This document shows, piece by piece, positions 57,853 to 64,000 of a stretch of 64,000 bases of DNA (position 1 is the stretch's first letter; every line of letters begins with the position of its first letter). The stretch is from Variovorax sp. OV329 (GTDB taxonomy: Bacteria > Pseudomonadota > Gammaproteobacteria > Burkholderiales > Burkholderiaceae_C): the NCBI RefSeq assembly GCF_900114785.1, contig NZ_FOUG01000004.1, forward strand, positions 124,001 through 188,000. The letters are read 5' to 3'. Under the pieces are notes generated by a model. The model had not been told where the DNA came from. It saw nothing but the letters and a program-made list of their open reading frames with translations, and did no database searches. The position numbers and the translations under genes were made by a program.

Positions 57853-58566
57853 TCAGCCCGCGAGCAGCACCAGCGCGGCAAGGGCCGCCGTCTCGGCGCG
57901 CAGCACGCGCGTGCCCAGCGTCACCGCGGCGAAGCCTGCCGCGCGCGCCTGCTGGTCTTCCTCGCGGCTCAGGCCTCCTTCCGGGCCACTGAGCACCAGG
58001 ACGCCTTCATCGACCGGCGCGGCGGCTTGCGCCAATGGGCGTGTGCCTTCCGCCAGGCTCAGCACCAGCCGATGCGGGGCGAAGGAGGATTGCTCCAGCC
58101 ATTTGGAGAAAGGCATCACCGGATGCACCTCAGGCACACGGTTGCGACCACATTGCTCGCATGCCGCGGCGGCGATGGCTTCCCAGTGCGCGCGCTTCTT
58201 GTCGGCGCGCTCGCCGGTCAGGCGGAGCACCGCATGCGCCGTCATCAAGGGCTGGATGCTGGCCACGCCCAGCTCGGTGGCCTTTTCCACCAGCCAGTCC
58301 ATGCGCTCGTTGGCCGGCATGCCCAGCGCCAGGTGAACGGCGCGCGGCGCCTCGCGCTCGAGGGCTGCGTGTTCCTTGACCGTCACCAGCACGTCGCTGC
58401 GGCCCATGCGTTCGACGGTGGCGCGCCACTCGCCGCCCTCGCCATTGAACAGCGTGATGTCGTCGCCTGGCTGCAGCCGCAGCACCTGCACATGGCGCGC
58501 GGCGCTTTGTGGCAGGTCCAGCGTGTGTCCGGCCTGCAGGGCGCCGGGGACGTGGAATCGCGGCAT
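57853..58566 (-). CDS. rsmE: 16S rRNA (uracil-1498-N3)-methyltransferase
   Basis: A 237-residue SPOUT-family methyltransferase. The N-terminal PUA-like part starts MPRFHVPG; ELGVASIQPLMTAHAVLR and the C-terminal SAM-binding knot VLVLSGPEGGLSREED and TLGTRVLRAETAALAAL are typical. It methylates U1498 of 16S rRNA. ATG 58566 is the start. It follows amgK on the same strand with a 14-bp gap. Confidence 0.95.
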   Translation of the reverse strand: MPRFHVPGALQAGHTLDLPQSAARHVQVLRLQPGDDITLFNGEGGEWRATVERMGRSDVLVTVKEHAALEREAPRAVHLALGMPANERMDWLVEKATELGVASIQPLMTAHAVLRLTGERADKKRAHWEAIAAAACEQCGRNRVPEVHPVMPFSKWLEQSSFAPHRLVLSLAEGTRPLAQAAAPVDEGVLVLSGPEGGLSREEDQQARAAGFAAVTLGTRVLRAETAALAALVLLAG

Positions 58567-58580
58567 GTGCGCGGCTCGGG

Positions 58581-59672
58581 TCAGACGCGGCCGAAGGCGT
58601 AGCCGCTGGCCGCCTGGATGCCTTCGATCTGGTCCGCCGCGCGCAGCAGCGGCGCCAGTTCGCGGTACCGCCCGGCGGTGGCACGGATGTAGCCGATGAA
58701 GCGCGGCGCATCGGCCAGGTAGCGCGGCTTGCCGTCGCGCAGGGTCAGGCGCGCGAAGATGCCCGCCACCTTGAGATGGCGCTGCAGGCCCATCCATTCC
58801 ACCGCGCGGTAGAAGGCGCCGAAGTCCTCGTCCACCGGCAGGCCAGCCTTGCGGGCCTTCTCCCAGTAGCGCACCGTCATGTCGATGACGAACTCTTCCT
58901 CCCAGCTGAGGAAGGCGTCGCGCATCAGGCTGGCGATGTCGTAGGTGATGGGGCCATGGACCGCGTCCTGGAAGTCGAGCACGCCCAGGGCGCCGCTGTC
59001 CGGATGGACCATGAGGTTGCGCGGCATGAAGTCGCGGTGCACGTACACGCTGGGCGAGGCCAGGTTGTTCTGCACGATCTGATCGAAGCTGCGCGCCAGC
59101 GTCTGGGCCAGCGGGCCCTCGATCGCGATGCCGCGGTGCTGGGCCACGTACCAGTCGGGGAACAGGGCCAGTTCGCGGCGCAGCAGGGCTTCGTCATAGG
59201 CCGGCAGCACGCCGGCCCTGGAAGAGAGCTGCCAGCGCACCAGGGCGTCGATGGCGGCGTCGTACAGCGGCCGCGCGGCCTCGGGCTGGGCCGGGTCGAT
59301 CACGTCCAGCATGGTCTGGCGGCCCAGGTCGTCCAGCAGCAGGAAGCCCTGCGCGCGGTCCCACTCCAGCACCTGCGGCGCGCTGACGCCGGCCTGTGCC
59401 ATCAGCTGGGCCACCTTCACGAAAGGCTCGCTGTTTTCCTTGTCGGGCGGCGCGTCCATCACGATCCGGGTGGTGCCGCCGCTGGCGTCCACGCGGAAGT
59501 AGCGCCGGAAGCTGGCGTCGGCCGATGCCAGGCGCACCGTACCGGCTTCAAGACCGTGCAGTGGCGCCACGAGCGCCAGCCAGCCGGCGAAGGCCTGTTC
59601 GCGTCGTGCGTCGCTCCAGGAGATGGGGGTGGACGCGGCGGCGCCGGGAGGCAGGGTCGAAGGTGCTGTCAT
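58581..59672 (-). CDS. amgK: Anomeric sugar kinase (AmgK-like phosphotransferase)
   Basis: A 363-residue protein of the aminoglycoside-phosphotransferase fold. The catalytic loop is VYVHRDFMPRNLMVH (H-x-D-x4-N) and the metal-binding Asp is in LDFQDAVHGPI. AmgK phosphorylates MurNAc or GlcNAc at the anomeric carbon in the peptidoglycan-recycling shunt. The identification rests on fold and its position diverging from lptD, where amgK occurs in other proteobacteria; murU is not in the window. Confidence 0.85.
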   Translation of the reverse strand: MTAPSTLPPGAAASTPISWSDARREQAFAGWLALVAPLHGLEAGTVRLASADASFRRYFRVDASGGTTRIVMDAPPDKENSEPFVKVAQLMAQAGVSAPQVLEWDRAQGFLLLDDLGRQTMLDVIDPAQPEAARPLYDAAIDALVRWQLSSRAGVLPAYDEALLRRELALFPDWYVAQHRGIAIEGPLAQTLARSFDQIVQNNLASPSVYVHRDFMPRNLMVHPDSGALGVLDFQDAVHGPITYDIASLMRDAFLSWEEEFVIDMTVRYWEKARKAGLPVDEDFGAFYRAVEWMGLQRHLKVAGIFARLTLRDGKPRYLADAPRFIGYIRATAGRYRELAPLLRAADQIEGIQAASGYAFGRV

Positions 59673-59800
59673 GGATAATCAATTCTACAAATCCGCCCCG
59701 TGGGCAGCCCTTCGCAGCAGGCCGCCGGGACCTGCGCAAAGACGCTGGCCCCGGTGCCGAGCCCCTGTTCCGTCGCACATCAAAGTACCCTCACCTGCCG

Positions 59801-62239
59801 ATGCTTGAATTGTCCCGTGCCACTCGGCGTCGGTGCCGCCCGCCTTTGCCGCTGGCGCTGCTCACCATCGCGCTGCTGCACGCGCAAGCCGCCATGGCAC
59901 AGGATGCGCCTACCGGCGCGGCGCCCGACCCGCTTTCGGGGCCGCTGCAGTTGCGCCCCACGCCCCAGCTGACCGAAGCCCCGCCGCGCGGCGGAAGCGG
60001 CGAGCTGCCCAGCTTCATCACCGGCGACAAGATTTCCGGTCGGCCCGACCTCGACACCGTCATCGAAGGCCACGCGCAGCTGCGCAAGGGCGACACCGTC
60101 ATCAACGCCGACCGCCTCGAATACGACCAGGCCACGGACGTCGCCAAGGCCACGGGCGATGTCCGCATCAACCAGGCCGGCAACGTCTACGAAGGGCCGG
60201 CGGTGCAGCTGAAGCTCGAAACCTTCGAGGGCTTCTTCGATCGGGTGCGCTACCAGTTCCTGGCCACCGGAGGCCATGGCGATGCGAGCCGCATCGACTT
60301 CATCGACGAGAACATCTCGGTGGCCCACAACGCCACCTACACCACCTGCCGGCGCGAGGACTACCCGGGCTGGACCCCGGACTGGCTGCTCACCGCAGCC
60401 ACCTTTCGCGCCGACAAGGAAGAAGACGTGGGCACCGCCACCGACGCGCGGCTGAGCTTCATGGGTTTTTCCACGCCGGCCTTCCCGTCGCTGAGCTTTC
60501 CGCTGTCGGGCAACCGCAAGAGTGGCCTCCTGCCGCCGATCATCGGCCTGGACAACACCAACGGGCTGGAACTCACGCTGCCCTACTACTGGAACATCGC
60601 ACCCAACCGCGACCTGACGCTGGTGCCCACGCTGATGAGCAAGCGCGGCGTCAACCTGGGCACCGAGTTCCGCTACCTCGAAGGCACCTACAGCGGCAGC
60701 GCACGAGTCGACTTCATGCCCAACGACCGCCTGCGCGATGGCGAGGACCGCTGGGGCATCTGGACGCAGCACCAGCAGAGCTTCGATGCCAAGAGCCTGG
60801 GCCTGGACTTCCTCTCGGGCAGCCTGGGCATCAACCGAGTCAGCGACGACAACTACTGGAGCGACTTCAACCGCACGCCCTCCGTCACGCAGCGCCTGCT
60901 GGCTTCGGACGCAGCGCTGTACTGGGGCAAGGGCGACTTCTCCGGCAAGGTGCGCGCGCTGTCCTACCAGACGCTGCAGGCGCAGGACTCGATCATCGTG
61001 CCGCCGTACGACCGGCTGCCGCAGATGACGATCAACTACACCAAGTACAGCCTGCCGGGCGGATTCGACTTCACCTTCGACGGCGACTACACGCGCTTCC
61101 ATGGCGACCCGGCGCTGCAGGCCCTGCTGTACCCCGGCCGGCCCCAGCAGCCCGACGCCGAGCGCATCTTCGCGGTGGGGGCGATCAGCCGCCCCTTCCT
61201 CACGCCCGGCAGCTTCGTGATTCCGAAGCTGATGCTCAACGGCACCGCCTACCAGTTCGATACCGATTACTTCGGCCGTGCCAGCGCCACCCGGGTCCTT
61301 CCCACCTTCAGCCTGGACTCGGGCCTGATCTTCGAGCGCGATACCAGCTTCTTCGGCCGGGCCTTCACCCAGACGCTGGAGCCGCGGGCCTTCTACACCT
61401 ACACGCCGTTCAAGGACCAGAACCAGCTGCCGATCTACGACACGGCGCAGAACGATTTCAACTTCGCGACGATCTATACCGAGAACGTCTACTCGGGAAA
61501 TGACCGCATCGCAGACAACAACATGGCCACCGTGGGCGTGACCTCGCGCCTGATCGACCCGGACACCGGCGCAGAAGCGGCGCGGGTGGGCATCGCCCAG
61601 CGCATCCGCTTCAAGGACCAGGAAGTGGTGCTGCCCGGCCAGGCGCCCGTCACCGACCGCTTCAGCGACATCCTGCTGGGCGGCTCGATCAACTGGACGC
61701 CCCAGTGGAGCACCGAAGGCACGATCCAGTACAACCCCGACACCCAGCGCTCCAACCGCACCACGCTGGGCGGGCGCTACCAGCCGGGGCCCTACCGCTC
61801 GCTGTACGCCGCCTACCGCTACCAGGCCGAGAGCACGCCGCAGGCCAATGACGGCAGCAAGTCCATCGACCTCGCATGGCAGTGGCCGCTGAACGACCTT
61901 TGGGGCGACAAGGGCCAGGACCTCGGCCCGGGCCGTGGCCAGGGCGGCGGGCGCTGGTATGCCGTTGGCCGGCTGAACTACAGCATGGAGGACAATAAGC
62001 TCACGGATGGCATCATCGGGCTGGAATACGATGCATGCTGCTGGATCGGCCGGGTTGTGGTCGAGCGCCTGACCACCGGGCTGGCGACGGCCAACACCCG
62101 GATCATGTTCCAACTGGAGTTCGTCGGTTTCGCCGCCGTGGGCACAAGCCCGCTGCGCAGCCTGCAAAGCAACATCCGCGCATACCAGCCACTGCGTCAA
62201 CGGCTCGAGTCGCCGAGCCGATTCACCCAATACGACTGA
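59801..62239 (+). CDS. lptD: LPS-assembly outer-membrane protein LptD
   Basis: An 812-residue protein: signal peptide (cleavage about residue 34, AMAQ), an N-terminal LptA-like jellyroll (FITGDKISGRPDLDTVIEGHAQL), and a 26-strand-type barrel ending QLEFVGFAA. The barrel carries the conserved YDACCW pair (Cys746, Cys747) and Cys183 in the N-terminal part. The extra N-terminal Cys that E. coli LptD uses for its second inter-domain disulfide is absent; the only other Cys is in the signal peptide. LptD exports lipopolysaccharide to the surface with LptE. ATG 59801 was chosen over the longer open frame. Confidence 0.96.
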   Translation: MLELSRATRRRCRPPLPLALLTIALLHAQAAMAQDAPTGAAPDPLSGPLQLRPTPQLTEAPPRGGSGELPSFITGDKISGRPDLDTVIEGHAQLRKGDTVINADRLEYDQATDVAKATGDVRINQAGNVYEGPAVQLKLETFEGFFDRVRYQFLATGGHGDASRIDFIDENISVAHNATYTTCRREDYPGWTPDWLLTAATFRADKEEDVGTATDARLSFMGFSTPAFPSLSFPLSGNRKSGLLPPIIGLDNTNGLELTLPYYWNIAPNRDLTLVPTLMSKRGVNLGTEFRYLEGTYSGSARVDFMPNDRLRDGEDRWGIWTQHQQSFDAKSLGLDFLSGSLGINRVSDDNYWSDFNRTPSVTQRLLASDAALYWGKGDFSGKVRALSYQTLQAQDSIIVPPYDRLPQMTINYTKYSLPGGFDFTFDGDYTRFHGDPALQALLYPGRPQQPDAERIFAVGAISRPFLTPGSFVIPKLMLNGTAYQFDTDYFGRASATRVLPTFSLDSGLIFERDTSFFGRAFTQTLEPRAFYTYTPFKDQNQLPIYDTAQNDFNFATIYTENVYSGNDRIADNNMATVGVTSRLIDPDTGAEAARVGIAQRIRFKDQEVVLPGQAPVTDRFSDILLGGSINWTPQWSTEGTIQYNPDTQRSNRTTLGGRYQPGPYRSLYAAYRYQAESTPQANDGSKSIDLAWQWPLNDLWGDKGQDLGPGRGQGGGRWYAVGRLNYSMEDNKLTDGIIGLEYDACCWIGRVVVERLTTGLATANTRIMFQLEFVGFAAVGTSPLRSLQSNIRAYQPLRQRLESPSRFTQYD

Positions 62240-62262
62240 TTTCTCCCTGAAGAAGGCCAGCC

Positions 62263-63717
62263 ATGAGCCAATCCCGAATTCTCTACAGCGCCATCTTTCT
62301 CGCCGCCCTGGGCGCTGCAGGCATTGCACAGGCGCAAAGCAGCACCCGCTCGGGCGCCACCGCGAGCCCGGCGCCCCGCGGCATCACGGACATCATGCGC
62401 GCCGGGCCGCAGAAGCAGTTGCCGCCCGCCGTGGCGGCTACACCGGTTCCGACGCCTGCGCCGACCACCACGCCCAGCGGGCAGCGCGTGGCCGAGTACA
62501 TCGTGGCGCTGGTCAACTCCGAGCCGATCACCAATACCGAGGTGCTCTCGCGCGTGCAACGCGCCCTGCGCCAGGGCGGCTCCGAGGTCGAGCGCGTGCC
62601 GCGCCCCGAACTCAACCGCATGGCGCTGGAACGCATCATCGTCGAGAAGGCGCAGCTGCAGCAGGCCAAGGAACTGGGCATCAAGATCGACGACCTCGCG
62701 GTCGACCAGGCCGAGGAAGGCGTGGCCCGCCAGAACCAGATGACGGTCACGGAGCTGGGCCGCCGCCTGGCGCAGGAAGGCATCTCGCGCGACGCCTACC
62801 GTCAGGAACTGCGCACCCAGATCACGATGATGCGGCTGCGCGAGCGCGAGGTCGAGCCGAGGGTCAAGGTGAGTGACCTGGAGGTGGACCAATACCTGCG
62901 CGACCAGCGCAGCAGCTCGGCCGCGAAGGCCGCGCCGGACGTGAACATCGCCCACGTCCTGGTCACCGTGCCCGAGAATGCTTCGGACGCCAAGGTGGCC
63001 GAGCTGCAGCAGAAGGCGCAAGGCATCGCGCAGCGCGCGCGTTCCGGCGAGGATTTCAGTGCTCTGGCGCGCGATCTGTCGGACGCGCCTGACCGCCTCA
63101 ACGGCGGCGCCCTGGGCGTACGCAGCGCCGACCGCTATCCACCCCTGTTCATGGAGGCGACACAGAACACGCCCGTGGGCGGCATCGCCGGGCCGATCCG
63201 CTCCGGCGCAGGCTTCCACGTGCTGAAGGTGCTGAGCAAGTCGCAGCCCGGCGAAGCCTCGGCCACCGTCTCTCAGACCAAGGTGCGCCACATCCTGCTG
63301 CGCGTGGACGACAAGGCCAACACCGCTCAGGCAGCGCAGAAACTGGCCGAGTTCAAGAAGCAGATCGATGCCGGCACGGCCACCTTCGCGGGCCTGGCGC
63401 GCGACAACTCGCAGGACGGCAGCGCCAAGGACGGAGGCGAGCTCGGCTGGTCGCGTCCCGGCATGTTCGTGCCCGAGTTCGAGGAAGCGATGAATCGGCT
63501 GCAGCCCGGCCAAGTGAGCGATCCGGTCGTCTCGCGCTTCGGCGTGCACCTGATCCAGGTCGAGGAGCGCCGTGAGGCCAAGCTGTCGCAGGCCGAGCAG
63601 CGCGAGGCCGCGCGTGCCGTGCTGCGCGAGAAGCGCATGGAAGAGGCCTACAACACCTGGGCGCAGGAAGTGCGCGGCCGCGCCTACGTCGAATTCCGCG
63701 AGGCGCCGCAGTCCTGA
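62263..63717 (+). CDS. surA: Periplasmic peptidyl-prolyl isomerase/chaperone SurA
   Basis: A 484-residue outer-membrane-protein chaperone with signal peptide (AQAQ cleavage near residue 26), an N-terminal chaperone domain ([15 protein letters not shown]), and two parvulin PPIase domains (around residues 225-330 and 340-445; [13 protein letters not shown] and [13 protein letters not shown]). SurA delivers LptD and other barrels to Bam. ATG 62263 lies 23 bp after lptD, so the two are co-transcribed, as usual. Confidence 0.96.
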   Translation: MSQSRILYSAIFLAALGAAGIAQAQSSTRSGATASPAPRGITDIMRAGPQKQLPPAVAATPVPTPAPTTTPSGQRVAEYIVALVNSEPITNTEVLSRVQRALRQGGSEVERVPRPELNRMALERIIVEKAQLQQAKELGIKIDDLAVDQAEEGVARQNQMTVTELGRRLAQEGISRDAYRQELRTQITMMRLREREVEPRVKVSDLEVDQYLRDQRSSSAAKAAPDVNIAHVLVTVPENASDAKVAELQQKAQGIAQRARSGEDFSALARDLSDAPDRLNGGALGVRSADRYPPLFMEATQNTPVGGIAGPIRSGAGFHVLKVLSKSQPGEASATVSQTKVRHILLRVDDKANTAQAAQKLAEFKKQIDAGTATFAGLARDNSQDGSAKDGGELGWSRPGMFVPEFEEAMNRLQPGQVSDPVVSRFGVHLIQVEERREAKLSQAEQREAARAVLREKRMEEAYNTWAQEVRGRAYVEFREAPQS

Positions 63718-63754
63718 TGGCTTCCCGCCGGGCCGCAGCGCGGCACGCCGCGCC

Positions 63755-64000
63755 ATGAAGCACATCCCGCGCAAGCGCTTCGGGCAGCATTTCCTCTCGG
63801 ACGGAGGAATCATCGATGCCATCGTGCAGGCGATCGCGCCGCGACCGGGCGACGCCATGGTGGAAATCGGCCCGGGCCTGGCCGCGCTCACGCAGCCGCT
63901 GGTGGAGCGTCTGGGCCGCCTGACCGTGATCGAACTGGACCGCGACCTGGCGGCGCGGCTGCGCAACCACGGGCAGCTGGCCGTCATCGAGTCGGACGTC
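63755..64000 (+). CDS. rsmA: rRNA small-subunit adenine dimethyltransferase (partial, 5' end)
   Basis: The first 82 codons of RsmA (KsgA), cut by the end of the window. The start [14 protein letters not shown] and SAM motif [12 protein letters not shown], with ELDRDLA for motif II, are unmistakable. It dimethylates two adenines of 16S rRNA. pdxA, often between surA and rsmA, is absent here. Confidence 0.95.
   Translation, partial: MKHIPRKRFGQHFLSDGGIIDAIVQAIAPRPGDAMVEIGPGLAALTQPLVERLGRLTVIELDRDLAARLRNHGQLAVIESDV

Overview
The window is high-GC, densely coded bacterial chromosome from a betaproteobacterium, most likely order Burkholderiales, family Comamonadaceae (Variovorax-like). The assignment rests on protein style and gene order: the origin block rpmH-rnpA-yidD-yidC-mnmE diverging from dnaA-dnaN-gyrB, large families of Liv-type transporters, a phasin with a PhaR-like operator, and metX-metW. 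It is an inference, not a database match.

Layout. 0.1-3.7 kb: a three-gene exosortase mini-system (VIT/VWA protein with its own C-terminal sorting tail, exosortase, EpsI-like partner). 3.7-12.3 kb: ChrA-type transporter, an AraC-family regulator diverging from a complete five-gene branched-chain-type ABC importer, and an aldehyde dehydrogenase. 12.4-14.5 kb: a GT51-like protein with altered catalytic residues, coupled to a GNAT acetyltransferase. 14.6-21.1 kb: a polyamine-type ABC importer and a hydantoin-racemase-like enzyme; this operon is split by a low-GC, opposite-strand cassette (17.1-18.4 kb) of three translationally coupled genes: PAAR protein, unknown putative effector, small membrane protein. 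21-31 kb: pirin, flavodoxin-like protein, Spy-like protein, ybhP-clsB-ybhN membrane-lipid operon, phasin, metallophosphoesterase, and two paralogous secreted proteins. 31.3-41.4 kb: the replication-origin region. 41.5-48.5 kb: small regulatory proteins, Kef antiporter, kdsD-kdsC-lptC-SDR, Gly-rich RRM protein. 48.5-51.4 kb: two riboswitch-controlled genes (manganese yybP-ykoY before a GDT1-family exporter; SAM-II before metX). 51.4-58.6 kb: housekeeping and hydrolase genes, bactofilin, MFS, YidB, RsmE. 58.6-64 kb: amgK diverging from lptD-surA-rsmA (rsmA cut by the window end).

Themes: envelope biogenesis (LptC, LptD, SurA, KdsD/KdsC, YidC, AmgK, ClsB, bactofilin), nutrient uptake (two ABC operons) and chromosome start functions. 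The most unusual parts are the PAAR cassette inside the ABC operon, the dedicated exosortase locus, the GT51-like protein with substituted catalytic residues, and the two adjacent riboswitches.
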